This document shows, piece after piece, positions 28,470 through 37,644 of a stretch of 64,000 bases of DNA (position 1 is its first letter; each line of letters starts with the position of its first letter). Source of the DNA: Stutzerimonas stutzeri (GTDB lineage Bacteria; Pseudomonadota; Gammaproteobacteria; Pseudomonadales; Pseudomonadaceae); contig NZ_PPXG01000001.1 in assembly GCF_002909485.1 (NCBI RefSeq), forward strand, positions 186,001-250,000, written 5' to 3'. The notes under the pieces are model-generated. The model was not told the DNA's origin and searched no databases. It saw only the letters and a list, made by a program, of their open reading frames with translations. The position numbers and the translations under genes were made by a program.

Positions 28470-31400
28470 GTGACTGATACGAATGACGTCAAGCCCTTGG
28501 TTAGCGTGGCCATGCCGGCTTACAAATCTGCTTATTTGGAAACTGCTCTTGATAGCGTGCTTCGACAAACTTACCGGCCTTTGGAGCTAGTAATTTGTGA
28601 TGACTGCCGGGGAGGTGAGGTTCGCGAGATCGTGGAGCGGTTCATTGAGCGTGCCGACTTCAAGGTGATATACGAGCATAATCCGAAGCGTTTAAATGAA
28701 ATAAATAATCTTGCGCGTTGTATCGAGTTGGCGAGCGGGGAGTATGTTAAATTTCTTTATGATGATGACGTGCTTCACCCCGAATGCGTGGCATCCTTGT
28801 TGGAACTCATGCAGGGCGATGCCAGTGTTTCACTTGCCAGCTCCCGGCGGCGTCGTATAGGACCTTCAGGCAAACGACTGCCTGATATATATGCCACGGC
28901 ATTTCCTTTCGAAACTGATGCGTTAATTGATGGCGAACAGCTTGTTTCATTCTTGGTCGACCATACAATTAATTTCATAGGCGAGCCCAGTTCCGTTATG
29001 TGTCGGCGCGCCGATGTATTGGCAATGGGCAATCAGCTAAGCACATTGAATGGTGTGAGAATCCATTGGGTTGGTGATCTCGCCATCTACGCCAAGTTAT
29101 TGCGTTCGGGAAACTTGGCGATGCGTTGCGAGGCGCTGTCCGATTTTCGGGTCTCAGAGGAGCAGTTCAGCCAATTAGGTCGCGACCAGCCAGGTATAGG
29201 GGAAAAAGGGCACGAGAATTTTCGGCAGATGATTCGCGATCTGGGCTGGTATCGCACTGACGAGGACAGTCGGTTTGTGCGCGTGGCACCTATCACTCAG
29301 CTCAAAGCAAGGGTGTTCAAGCCGGTAAACGTGCTTGCAGCATTAATGCGGGCTATCGGTTTGGGAACTGTCCCGTTGCAGGCTTGGCAGGGGGAGCGCT
29401 GGCCGAAGGATGTTCAGCGACGACTCATAGAGGAACGCTTGGCTTGCAGCAATGGCGGGCCGCGTATAGCTGTGGCAGTCCTTGATGTAAAGGCGGACCG
29501 AGAAGCTGTAGAAAAGACGATACGGAGTCTGGAAAGCACTAACTGCTACCGAAACATTGATATCCAAGTGGTTTCGTCTATGGCCTTCTCGGGCCTCGAC
29601 GGTCGGGCGGAGCTGTTCCCGCTGGCTGGCAGCACCCCAATTGCTGTACTCAATAATGTCGTCGCTACCTCCAGCCAAGCTGTGTGGATGTTGGTGGCGG
29701 AGGCCGGCGTTGAATTTACCTCTAGCGGCTTGCTAATCGCGGCATTAGATCTGCTGGGCGCGCCGGAGTCTTGCCTTGCCGTATATGCAGATGAGCTGAT
29801 GCGTCTGGAAGATGGTGGAAGTGGGGTGGCGTTGCGTCCGGATTTCAACTTGGATTTACTGCTCAGTTTTCCCGCTGGGCTTTGCAAACACTGGCTGTTA
29901 AGACGCGAAGCGTTGGTGGAGCTGGGCGGTTTTGCTGTTGAATATGAAGAGGCGTTCGAGTTGGACTACCAGCTGCGCCTAGTTGAGCGGTACGGCCTAG
30001 CCTGTATAGGCCATATAAGTGAGCCGCTCCTCACAAGCGTTGCATTTACGCTCCGAGACAGTGCTCAGGAGCGCGCTGTGATCGAGCGGCATTTGCATGC
30101 CAGAGGATACGCGCAGGCTAAAGTGGATAGCCGGCTGCCAGGTCGCTATGAACTCGATTATGGCCATGCGCAACTGGGATCTGTGAGCATTCTGATAGTA
30201 GTCAAGGATCGCTTGCCACAGATTCAGCGATGCATGGAAACACTGTTGGAGCATACCGACTACGCAAATTACGAAGTGCTGTTGCTCGACCATGGTAATC
30301 AGTCAACACCGATGCGTGAGTGGCTCGCCGGCGTCGAGGCGATGGCTGTGGATCAATTGAGGGTGTTGCACTTCGATTCTGCTTTGTCGCGCGAGGCTTT
30401 GTGCAACCAGGCGGCCGAGCAAGCGAGAGGTGACTTCCTGCTATGGCTGGGCGATGGCGCCGGCGTCATGGCAGAAGGCTGGTTGCAGCAACTACTCAAC
30501 CATGGTCAGCGATCAGAAGTCGGGGCAGTGAGCGGCAAATTATTGTCGGCAGATGGCAATATCCGCCACGCTGGCTTGTTGCTCGGTCTCTGCGGTCCCG
30601 TCGGCCGTGCTTTTGAAGGGGCCTCGTTTGATGATGCAGGCTATATGCAGCGTCTGCAGATCGACCAGAACTATTCTGCCCTCAGTGGCGAGTGTCTGAT
30701 GGTCCATCGAGAGCTATTTCAGCAGCTCGGTGGTTTTGATGAGTCGCCTATGCTCGCGCGTTGGGCTGATGTGGATCTTTGCCTTCGTTTGCAGCAGTCG
30801 GGATATCTCAACGTCTGGACTCCCCGGGTACAGTTGTTGATGGATGCCCCGCCTGACGCGGTCACCAACGCTGCGGAGGAAGATGAGTTTTACCGGCGTT
30901 GGTTGCCGGTCTTGGCTCACGACCCTGCCTATAACGCTGGGTTCAGCTTGCAGGTTGAGCAAGGTTTCAAGTTGGCCGATCCTCAGTTGTCCTGGCGTCC
31001 CTTGCAATCCTGGCGACCACTGCCGGTTGTTTTGGGCCACTACGCGGATCGCGAGGGTTGCGGCCACTATCGTGTGATCCAACCGTTCAATGCCATGCGC
31101 GATGCCGGTCTCATTGAGGGGGCGTTAACTGTCGGCCTGCTTTCCCCGGTCGAGCTGGCCCGTTACGCGCCTGACGTCGTGTTGTTGCAACGTCAGGTGG
31201 GTGAAGAGCAGTTGGAGCAGATGCGGCGGGTGCGGGAGTTTTCTAGCGCGTTCAAAATATACGAGTTGGACGACTATCTGCCGAACCTGCCGATCAAGAG
31301 TATCCACCGACTGCATATGCCAAAGGACATCGTTCGTACTTTGCGGCGTGCACTGGGATACGTTGATCGTTTTGTGGTTTCCACCCAGCCGTTGGCAGAG

Positions 31401-32000
31401 GCCTACGCAGGGTTGCACGACGATATCAAGGTCATCGAGAACCGCTTGCCAGCTACCTGGTGGAAGGGAAAGCAAAGTGAACGACGGGTTGGTCTAAAGC
31501 CGAGGGTTGGCTGGGCTGGAGGGGTTGGTCATACGGGCGATTTGGAGCTAATTGTCGACGTGATCAAAGAGCTCGCCGACGAGGTCGAATGGGTCTTCTT
31601 TGGGATGTGCCCCGATAAGCTGAGGCCTTACGTTCATGAATTCCATGGGGGCGTGTCGATTCATCAGTATCCGTCGGTTCTAGCCAGCATGAACCTGGAT
31701 CTTGCACTGGCTCCGCTCGAGCAAAACCTTTTCAATGAATGCAAGAGCAATTTGCGCCTGCTTGAGTACGGCGCCTGCGGCTTCCCTGTCATAGCCAGTG
31801 ATGTTCGGTGCTATCGAGGTGACCTTCCAGTTATGTTGGTGAAGAACCGCTTCCGAGATTGGGTGGATGCGATCAGGGCTCACATCAACGATCTTGATGC
31901 AGCCTCCAGAGCAGGTGATGACCTACGGAATGTCGTATTGAGCAAATGGATGCTTGAAGGTGCGAATCTGGAATCCTGGCGAAAGGCTTGGCTTCCCTAG
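28470..32000 (+). CDS. Large multidomain glycosyltransferase, probable flagellin glycosyltransferase
   Basis: 1176 residues with three transferase-like parts. About 8-230 is GT2 (VSVAMPAYKSAYLETALDS, VICDD, FLYDDDVLHPE). About 570-810 is a second GT2 domain (GSVSILIVVKDRLPQIQRCM, WADVDLCLRLQQSGY). About 850-1176 is a GT-B/GT4-like domain (YADREGCGHYRVIQPF, RVGWAGGVGHTGDL, CKSNLRLLEYGACGFPVIAS). Large multidomain transferases just upstream of fliC are the flagellin O-glycosyltransferases of P. aeruginosa and P. syringae (FgtA/Fgt1-type), so this role is likely. GTG start at 28470 with GAGGAG 6 nt before. Last gene of the island. Confidence 0.87.
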   Translation: MTDTNDVKPLVSVAMPAYKSAYLETALDSVLRQTYRPLELVICDDCRGGEVREIVERFIERADFKVIYEHNPKRLNEINNLARCIELASGEYVKFLYDDDVLHPECVASLLELMQGDASVSLASSRRRRIGPSGKRLPDIYATAFPFETDALIDGEQLVSFLVDHTINFIGEPSSVMCRRADVLAMGNQLSTLNGVRIHWVGDLAIYAKLLRSGNLAMRCEALSDFRVSEEQFSQLGRDQPGIGEKGHENFRQMIRDLGWYRTDEDSRFVRVAPITQLKARVFKPVNVLAALMRAIGLGTVPLQAWQGERWPKDVQRRLIEERLACSNGGPRIAVAVLDVKADREAVEKTIRSLESTNCYRNIDIQVVSSMAFSGLDGRAELFPLAGSTPIAVLNNVVATSSQAVWMLVAEAGVEFTSSGLLIAALDLLGAPESCLAVYADELMRLEDGGSGVALRPDFNLDLLLSFPAGLCKHWLLRREALVELGGFAVEYEEAFELDYQLRLVERYGLACIGHISEPLLTSVAFTLRDSAQERAVIERHLHARGYAQAKVDSRLPGRYELDYGHAQLGSVSILIVVKDRLPQIQRCMETLLEHTDYANYEVLLLDHGNQSTPMREWLAGVEAMAVDQLRVLHFDSALSREALCNQAAEQARGDFLLWLGDGAGVMAEGWLQQLLNHGQRSEVGAVSGKLLSADGNIRHAGLLLGLCGPVGRAFEGASFDDAGYMQRLQIDQNYSALSGECLMVHRELFQQLGGFDESPMLARWADVDLCLRLQQSGYLNVWTPRVQLLMDAPPDAVTNAAEEDEFYRRWLPVLAHDPAYNAGFSLQVEQGFKLADPQLSWRPLQSWRPLPVVLGHYADREGCGHYRVIQPFNAMRDAGLIEGALTVGLLSPVELARYAPDVVLLQRQVGEEQLEQMRRVREFSSAFKIYELDDYLPNLPIKSIHRLHMPKDIVRTLRRALGYVDRFVVSTQPLAEAYAGLHDDIKVIENRLPATWWKGKQSERRVGLKPRVGWAGGVGHTGDLELIVDVIKELADEVEWVFFGMCPDKLRPYVHEFHGGVSIHQYPSVLASMNLDLALAPLEQNLFNECKSNLRLLEYGACGFPVIASDVRCYRGDLPVMLVKNRFRDWVDAIRAHINDLDAASRAGDDLRNVVLSKWMLEGANLESWRKAWLP

Positions 32001-32639
32001 ACCGCTGGCTGGTTTGCATCAATCAGGCGATGCGGCCCGACTCGGCTGGTGAAATCGAAGGTGCCCCTTCCCGGGGTACCTCGCTATAAGGTCGTCTGGC
32101 CTTGGCAAGGACCGACTCCCCTATTCGGCTAGCGTTGCCACTGGAGCGCCATGTCGGAGCGTTCGGCCTGCGCCTTCTGTGCTTCGATAAATGTACGCCG
32201 CGCATGTGTCCAGCAGGCCAGGCGCTCAATGCCATCTCCAAGGTACGTCCTGTGCGGCTGATCGAGTACTTGAAGAGAGTCACCGGTTTGTCCGGCGAAG
32301 CCAGCTCTTCAGAAAGAGGAGCGCAGCATCCTCTCTTTATGGGCTCGTGAACGCTTAGCACGGCTTCGATCTCGCCTGGGGGCTTGCGCGGCTGTCACAC
32401 GCCCCATGATGAGTTAGTTCCTAAGGTTCTCCGCCGACTTGCCGATGTAGTGACAAGGCGTCGGTACGAGCGTTCGAGGAAGTCAAGGGTGACGAAGATT
32501 TTTTCTCTTTTCCCCTAAAGCTTTTGAGAGTACCGCCGAAATAAATCATGAATGCGAACTTTATGGGTGCCTGGGTAATGTCCCTCCCTAAGGTCGCACA
32601 CTCAGGCAAACAAGCTAGGTCCGATGGAGGACACACATC
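32001..32639. other. Gap between glycosyltransferase and fliC
   Basis: About 640 bp. The right part holds the fliC promoter and leader. The left part has no recognisable gene; overlapping short ORFs on both strands (32023-32361 minus, 32102-32350 plus) have no family features. A 9-bp hairpin (aggtgcccc 32059-32067 with ggggtacct 32073-32081) without a T-tract and a weak hairpin at 32315-32334 are present. It could be remnant DNA. Confidence 0.55.
32516..32542 (+). promoter_or_regulatory. Sigma-28 (FliA) promoter of fliC
   Basis: TAAAGCTT (32516-32523), an 11-nt spacer, then GCCGAAAT (32535-32542), matching the FliA consensus TAAAGTTT-N11-GCCGATAA. It gives a leader of roughly 90 nt ending in GGAGG 9 nt before the fliC ATG. 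Confidence 0.85.
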
Positions 32640-33842
32640 ATGGCTTTGACCGTCAACACTAACGTTGCTTCCCTGAATACTCAGCGCAACCTCAGCAACT
32701 CCGCCAACTCCCTGCAGACCACAATGCAGCGCCTGTCAACCGGTAGCCGCATCAACAGCGCCAAGGACGATGCCGCCGGTCTGCAGATTTCCAACCGTCT
32801 GGGAAGCCAGATCAGTGGTCTGAATGTTGCGGTTAAAAACTCCAATGACGGCATCTCCATGGCGCAGACTGCTGAAGGCGCCCTGCAGCAGTCTACGAAT
32901 ATCCTGCAGCGTATGCGTGACCTGTCCCTGCAGGCTGCAAACGGTTCCAACAGTGATTCTGAGCGTGGTGCACTAAACGACGAAGTCACCCAGCTGAAGA
33001 AAGAACTGGACCGTATCAGCAATACCACTACCTTCGGTGGTCGTCAGTTGCTCAACGGCGACTTCGGCACTGCAAGCTTCCAGGTGGGTGCAGCGGCCAA
33101 CGAGATCATCAGTGTTTCCATTGGCGAGATGAGCTCCAAGTCGCTTGATGCTACGCACTACGAGTCCACTATCGCTGCTTCGAGCGCAACCGCGGCCGCT
33201 TCTCCGGCGACCGGCGCTGCGGCCAGTGGTGGCGTTACGGTAGGTTTCTCGGTCGGTTCCAAGTCGTATTCGGTTGATGCAAAGTTCGCCAAAGGCGATA
33301 CCGACGTACAAATCAACCAGAAATTGGCTGCCGCCATTAACGATACCAACTCGGGCGTGGGTGCCTTCGTAGACGAATCTACTGGTGCAATAACTGTTGT
33401 CGCTAAAGAGGACGCTAACACCACTGGGCAGTCAGCATTTGCCCTTACTAGCATGGCTCAGACTAGCGGTACCGGTTTCACCGCGGGTGCTACAACGGTT
33501 GCGGCCACAGCAGGTACGGCAACTTCCACAACCATCGCCAAGATTGACCTGTCTACGGCCAAAGGCGCACAGATTGCCGTCCAGGCCATCGACGAGGCGA
33601 TCAAGTCGATCGACTCGCAGCGAGCCGAACTTGGTGCGGTGCAGAACCGCTTCGAGAATACGATTGCCAACTTGCAGAACATTGGCGAGAACGTATCGGC
33701 TGCCCGAGGCCGTATCCAGGATACCGACTACGCTGCTGAAACTGCAGCACTGAGCAAAAACCAGATCCTGCAGCAGGCAGGTACTGCAATTCTTGCCCAG
33801 GCCAACCAGTTGCCGCAGGCGGTTCTTAGCCTCCTGCAGTGA
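32640..33842 (+). CDS. fliC: Flagellin FliC
   Basis: Filament protein, 400 residues, secreted by the flagellar export apparatus. Conserved D0/D1 ends are clear: [18 protein letters not shown] at the N-terminus with [19 protein letters not shown], and [18 protein letters not shown] plus [17 protein letters not shown] at the C-terminus. The middle (about residues 170-300) is short and rich in Ser, Thr, Ala and Gly, the region that in Pseudomonas carries O-linked glycans. GGAGG 9 nt upstream and a sigma-28 promoter control it. The preceding glycan island makes it the likely glycosylation target. Confidence 0.97.
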   Translation: MALTVNTNVASLNTQRNLSNSANSLQTTMQRLSTGSRINSAKDDAAGLQISNRLGSQISGLNVAVKNSNDGISMAQTAEGALQQSTNILQRMRDLSLQAANGSNSDSERGALNDEVTQLKKELDRISNTTTFGGRQLLNGDFGTASFQVGAAANEIISVSIGEMSSKSLDATHYESTIAASSATAAASPATGAAASGGVTVGFSVGSKSYSVDAKFAKGDTDVQINQKLAAAINDTNSGVGAFVDESTGAITVVAKEDANTTGQSAFALTSMAQTSGTGFTAGATTVAATAGTATSTTIAKIDLSTAKGAQIAVQAIDEAIKSIDSQRAELGAVQNRFENTIANLQNIGENVSAARGRIQDTDYAAETAALSKNQILQQAGTAILAQANQLPQAVLSLLQ

Positions 33843-33868
33843 TTGATACGGAAGGTCTGCAGTAACCG

Positions 33869-33901
33869 CGGGAGGAAGTGCTTGGCGCTTCCTCCCGTTT
33901 T
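33869..33901 (+). terminator. Rho-independent terminator after fliC
   Basis: Arms cgggaggaag (33869-33878) and cttcctcccg (33888-33897) make a GC-rich 10-bp stem followed by TTTT. It lies between fliC and flaG and should give high-level monocistronic fliC mRNA. Confidence 0.88.
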
Positions 33902-33919
33902 GCCGTTGCGAGGTGAAAA

Positions 33920-34294
33920 ATGGACATTGCGCTTTCAGGGCTGCCTACCAATACAGCTCAAACAACAGTTCAATTGATGGTGCCAGAGGGCGAGCGTCGA
34001 AGCATTGCGAGTCCATCTTCCAGCCGGGAATTTATCGAAAAGGCTGTTCCCGCTCCAGATCGGACGGCCACTACGGCCTCGCTTGAGGGGGCTGTTTCCA
34101 GTATCAAAGATTTCGTGCAAACCATCCGTCGTGATCTCAATTTTGATCTGGATGATTCTAGCGGTCAGATGGTGGTAAAAGTGACGGATCGAGCCACCGG
34201 CGACGTTGTTAGGCAGATCCCGACCGAAGAAGCTCTGCGACTAGCCGAGAACTTGGAAGAGGCCCGTAGTCTTTTATTCAATGCAAAGGCATAG
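33920..34294 (+). CDS. flaG: Flagellar protein FlaG
   Basis: 124-residue FlaG-family protein, with the typical C-terminal domain LNFDLDDSSGQMVVKVTDRATGDVVRQIP compressed into the last ~60 residues. FlaG influences filament length in several genera. The variable N-terminus is polar. GAGGTG precedes the ATG. Gene order fliC-flaG-fliD-fliS is the standard Pseudomonas arrangement, supporting the call. Confidence 0.93.
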   Translation: MDIALSGLPTNTAQTTVQLMVPEGERRSIASPSSSREFIEKAVPAPDRTATTASLEGAVSSIKDFVQTIRRDLNFDLDDSSGQMVVKVTDRATGDVVRQIPTEEALRLAENLEEARSLLFNAKA

Positions 34295-34358
34295 CGGCGC
34301 GATTCTTGCTCTCTTAGAGCTATGGCTTAAAGCGTCAAAACGATGACGAGGTGGTGAC

Positions 34359-35756
34359 ATGGCAGGTATCACAGGCATTGGCTCAGGCATGGACATCGAC
34401 AAGATGGTCGGTGCACTGGTTGCGGCGGAGAAAGCTCCGAAAGAAGCTCAGCTAACCCGTTTGGCAACCGCTACGACCACCAAAATTTCCGCTCTGGGTA
34501 CATTGCGAACGTCGTTGAGCAGCTTTCAAACAGCGCTTAAGGATTTGAACGACATCAAGCTGTTCGAAAATCGATCTGCCAAATCATCTAACACGGACCT
34601 GTTGACCGCTACTGCCAGCAAGACTGCTCAGGCGGGAACCTATACTGTTAAGGTCGAGCAACTGGCTACGGGAAGCAAGACAGCTACCGCTGCATTGGAA
34701 GGCGACTTCAGGACGGGAGCTGCCGGAACCTTGACGGTCAAGGTTGGGGATAGCGATGCAGGTGTTAGCATCAATGTTGGTAGCAACGCTTCTTTGTCTG
34801 ACGTAAGAGATGCACTGAATACAGCGCTTAAGGACTCTGGAGTTACTGCCAACCTCCTCACCGATCCCAGCACCGGCAAAACCCGTTTGGTAATGTCATC
34901 GTCTAACACGGGGGAGGGTAAAGACGTTTCGATCGACGCCAGTGATGGGTTGGATGCTCTAGCAATTGATACCGACAATGCTGCTACCGGTGAGGCGGGG
35001 GGAGTTTTGGAGTGGTCGCAAAACGCTAAGTTCACCATTGATGGTTTGGCCTTGCAAAGTGCGAGCAACAAGGTTTCCGGGGCCATTCCTGAGGTAACGC
35101 TAAATCTGGTGGCGGCGAATAAGGATAAGACCTCCACGGTAACGGTTGCGCAGGATAGCGAAGGTGTTACCGCTAACATCAAAAAGTTCGTAGCGGCTTA
35201 CAATAATTTGATTAGCACGACCAATTCACTAACCCGGGTGACGAAGGTTGGCGAGGATGGTGCTCCGCTCACGGGAGGTTTGGTAGGTGATTCCAGTGTT
35301 CGCAGCATTCTTTCCGGTATCCAGAACGAGCTGATTTCAGTCGGAGGAGGCGACGGTATAAGGGTACTGTCCGATCTTGGCATCACCACGCAGAAAGATG
35401 GCACTCTGGCGATCAACGATACGAAGCTGAAGGCAGCCCTCGAGAATAACTTTGACGCTGTCGGCAGCTTCTTTACCGGTGAGTCTGGCCTCATGAACCG
35501 TCTTAATAATCGGGTTGAGGGCTTCAATCAGGCCGGAGGCATCTTGGCCCAGCGGGTCTCCGGCCTGGAAGCAACGAACACCGACATTAAGGCCCAGCGA
35601 GAAAAGCTGGCGCTGCGCGTTGAGTCGATGACAGCACGCCTTTATGCACAGTTCAACGCCATGGATACTTTGGTTGCTCAGCTTTCCAGTACTAGTAGTT
35701 GGCTAGATAGCACGCTATCCAGCCTTCCTGGCGTGGTGAAGAAAAACAGTAGATAG
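34359..35756 (+). CDS. fliD: Flagellar cap protein FliD
   Basis: Filament cap (hook-associated protein 2), 465 residues. It forms the distal cap that folds exported flagellin and can act as a mucin adhesin in Pseudomonas. The N-terminal domain (ITGIGSGMDIDKMVGALV) and C-terminal domain (RVSGLEATNTDIKAQREKL, QFNAMDTLVAQL) are diagnostic; heptads at both ends form coiled coils. A Thr/Ser/Ala-rich central part is variable. Ribosome site GAGGTG lies before ATG 34359. Confidence 0.96.
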   Translation: MAGITGIGSGMDIDKMVGALVAAEKAPKEAQLTRLATATTTKISALGTLRTSLSSFQTALKDLNDIKLFENRSAKSSNTDLLTATASKTAQAGTYTVKVEQLATGSKTATAALEGDFRTGAAGTLTVKVGDSDAGVSINVGSNASLSDVRDALNTALKDSGVTANLLTDPSTGKTRLVMSSSNTGEGKDVSIDASDGLDALAIDTDNAATGEAGGVLEWSQNAKFTIDGLALQSASNKVSGAIPEVTLNLVAANKDKTSTVTVAQDSEGVTANIKKFVAAYNNLISTTNSLTRVTKVGEDGAPLTGGLVGDSSVRSILSGIQNELISVGGGDGIRVLSDLGITTQKDGTLAINDTKLKAALENNFDAVGSFFTGESGLMNRLNNRVEGFNQAGGILAQRVSGLEATNTDIKAQREKLALRVESMTARLYAQFNAMDTLVAQLSSTSSWLDSTLSSLPGVVKKNSR

Positions 35757-35931
35757 AGTGGCATTGGATTCCTCGTAAGGCGGGCGGTCGCGGCTATTAG
35801 AGGGGCGGTGGTCGTTGCCATCCGTTCCGTTACATGTGCCTAGGGGTCTGGTTACTAACGTTGGTTCTTTTGCTTTCTGCAAGCGCTCTGCGGACCGCAT
35901 GCTTTTTCGAAGATCCTTTTGGAGTTGCTGC

Positions 35932-35958
35932 TAAAGCTACTTGGGCGGGTGCCGATAA
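35932..35958 (+). promoter_or_regulatory. Sigma-28 (FliA) promoter of fliS
   Basis: TAAAGCTA (35932-35939), an 11-nt spacer, then a perfect GCCGATAA (35951-35958). It is the best sigma-28 match in the window and lies 36 bp before the fliS ATG, so fliS-fliT can be transcribed separately from fliD. Confidence 0.85.
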
Positions 35959-35993
35959 GCTGGATAGTCCCGCACATCTGGAGCGAAATCCCC

Positions 35994-36371
35994 ATGTACG
36001 CCATGGCAGCTATGAAGCAATATCAGTCAGTCAATACCAACGCACAGCTAGTAGATGCAAGTCCGCACCGGCTGATCCAGATGCTGATGGAGGGCGGTCT
36101 TGCGCGCCTAGCTCAGGCCCGGGGTGCTATGGAGCGCGGCGATGTAGCTCTCAAAGGAACCTTGATCGGCAAGGCAGTTGATATCATCGGGGGGCTGCGC
36201 GAAGCTCTCAACCAGGAGGCTGGTGGCGATCTTGCGGTGAGTCTTGATAGGCTCTACGGTTACATGGGCTCACGCTTGCTTGAAGCAAATCTGAAGAACG
36301 ACTTGGCGATTATCGATGAGGTTGCTGGGTTACTGCGCGAAGTCAAGGCCGGCTGGGATGCTATTGCGTAG
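35994..36371 (+). CDS. fliS: Flagellar export chaperone FliS
   Basis: Cytoplasmic chaperone that binds the flagellin C-terminus and prevents premature polymerisation. 125 residues with AAMKQYQSVNTNAQLVDASPHRLIQMLMEGGL, split here as the AAMKQYQSV and DASPHRLIQMLMEG family motifs, all helical. The start at 35994 (GGAG 9 nt upstream) fits family length; the longer frame from 35919 would include the sigma-28 promoter and is rejected. Followed 66 bp later by a FliT-like gene. Confidence 0.95.
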   Translation: MYAMAAMKQYQSVNTNAQLVDASPHRLIQMLMEGGLARLAQARGAMERGDVALKGTLIGKAVDIIGGLREALNQEAGGDLAVSLDRLYGYMGSRLLEANLKNDLAIIDEVAGLLREVKAGWDAIA

Positions 36372-36436
36372 TACAGCTGAGCAAGCGCAGACATAAATAA
36401 TTTCTTCGTTTTGTCAACCGAATCCTTGGGGGCGAT

Positions 36437-36724
36437 ATGCAACACGGTTTGGAGGCGCTGGAATCTCTCAGGCTCGCCCTGGCAGGGGCTCTGGAGAGCC
36501 GGGATTGGGAGGCGATCGGCGTCCTGGACTCACAGTGTCGCGCGTTGATGGGAAACAATTCGGGAATCATTGATTCGGATCTTCGGGAGCAAATTGAAGC
36601 CTTGTCGCGGTTGTATATAGAGTTGCAACAAGCCGCGCGCGCTGAGCGTGAGCGAATCGCCAGCGACTTAACGCGCCTCAATCAATCAAAACAGGTTGAC
36701 CAGGCGTATAAAGCGTTCGGTTGA
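36437..36724 (+). CDS. FliT/FleP-like flagellar protein
   Basis: A 95-residue, mostly helical, charged protein directly after fliS. In Pseudomonas this place is held by the FliT-like protein (called fleP in P. aeruginosa); FliT proteins are FliD chaperones. Sequence hallmarks are weak (ESLRLALAGALESRDWEAIG; QQAARAERERIASDL), so the assignment rests on size, helicity and position. GGGGGCGAT precedes the ATG. The regulator gene fleQ, which normally follows, is not here. Confidence 0.75.
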   Translation: MQHGLEALESLRLALAGALESRDWEAIGVLDSQCRALMGNNSGIIDSDLREQIEALSRLYIELQQAARAERERIASDLTRLNQSKQVDQAYKAFG

Positions 36725-36799
36725 TCTGCTTTCTCAGCCTCGGCATCAGGCTGCGGTGGAAAACGGTGGCTGCTTTCCACCTGAGCCCGAGATTCTCGC

Positions 36800-37081
36800 T
36801 TAGCGATACTCGCAAAGATAGGCGGTGTCCACTGTTACCTTCAGCTGGAACTTGCTGTTTGCCGGAACGGTAAACTGACTGCCGCCAGCAAAGGTTTCCC
36901 ACTTCTCGCTACCGGGCAGTTTGACATCCAGGCTGCCGGCAACTACATGCATGACTTCCAGCTGCGCTGTGCCGAATTCATACTCGCCGGGTGCCATCAC
37001 GCCGATGGTGGCGGTACCTGCTCCCATTTCGAAAGCGATGGATTTGACGGTGCCATCGAAATACTCGTTGACCTTGAACAT
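36800..37081 (-). CDS. ppnP: Pyrimidine/purine nucleoside phosphorylase PpnP (DUF1255)
   Basis: A 93-residue cupin that phosphorolyses a broad range of nucleosides to the base and ribose-1-phosphate. The sequence has [13 protein letters not shown] at the start, [14 protein letters not shown] and [14 protein letters not shown] in the core, and ends in AYLCEYR, all typical. AAGGAG lies just upstream of the ATG on the minus strand. It is convergent with fliT and in the same orientation as the next two minus-strand genes. Confidence 0.93.
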   Translation of the reverse strand: MFKVNEYFDGTVKSIAFEMGAGTATIGVMAPGEYEFGTAQLEVMHVVAGSLDVKLPGSEKWETFAGGSQFTVPANSKFQLKVTVDTAYLCEYR

Positions 37082-37177
37082 TGAGACTCCTTTGCAGGGT
37101 TGAGAAAGGTGGCCAGTATGCCTAAGCGCCTATGGTGGCGTCACCTGGCGGCCGCTCCTTCCAAGGGCGCATTGGCA

Positions 37178-37519
37178 CTAGGCGCGAAATATGAAGTACA
37201 CGGCGCCGACCAGGCATATGCCCGCCCATAGATAGTCCAGTTTCAATGGCTGCTGCATGTACATCACGCTGAACGGGACGAAGATCATCAGGGTGATTAC
37301 CTCCTGCATGATCTTCAGTTGACCGATCGACAGTTCGCTATAGCCGATGCGATTCGCTGGCACCATCAACATGTACTCGAAGAAGGCAATACCCCAACTG
37401 ATCAGGGCGGCGATGAGCCAGGGTTTGCCGTTCAGGCTCTTCAGGTGGCCATACCAGGCGAACGTCATAAATAGATTGGAGCAGCAGAGTAGGGCGGCAG
37501 TTTGCAGCCAGACGGGCAT
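37178..37519 (-). CDS. DMT-like membrane protein, DUF486 family
   Basis: About 113 residues with four predicted membrane helices, resembling half-size DMT-superfamily proteins of DUF486: FMTFAWYGHLK, SWGIAFFEYMLMVPANRIGY, SIGQLKIMQEVITL are typical. Function unknown. The start is uncertain: ATG at 37519 has GAG 9 nt upstream, 37525 and 37582 are alternatives in frame. Lies upstream of ppnP on the same strand but with about 100 bp between. Confidence 0.82.
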   Translation of the reverse strand: MPVWLQTAALLCCSNLFMTFAWYGHLKSLNGKPWLIAALISWGIAFFEYMLMVPANRIGYSELSIGQLKIMQEVITLMIFVPFSVMYMQQPLKLDYLWAGICLVGAVYFIFRA

Positions 37520-37644
37520 GAACATGTACTCAAGATGAAGACGCGCTAGCGTATTTCCTGTCGCATCTGTCTGCAATGGCATATCTAGTGTCAGCGCTTC
37601 AGGCGGATTATTATCGGCGCCCTTTTGCTTTGAGTGGCTGATCC

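Noticed and set aside
14244..32000. Complete O-antigen or capsule cluster
   Set aside because: No flippase, polymerase, ligase, exporter or lipid-carrier sugar transferase; position next to fliC fits flagellin glycosylation better.
32023..32361. Coding gene on the minus strand before fliC
   Set aside because: Arg/Ser/Pro-rich product without family features, overlapped by an equally open plus-strand frame; no supported start.
35919..35993. Longer N-terminus for FliS
   Set aside because: Would include the perfect sigma-28 promoter and exceed the family length; the ATG at 35994 has its own ribosome site.
36755..36781. Terminator after the FliT-like gene
   Set aside because: An 8-bp stem (ggtggaaa / tttccacc) is present, but no T-tract follows on either strand.
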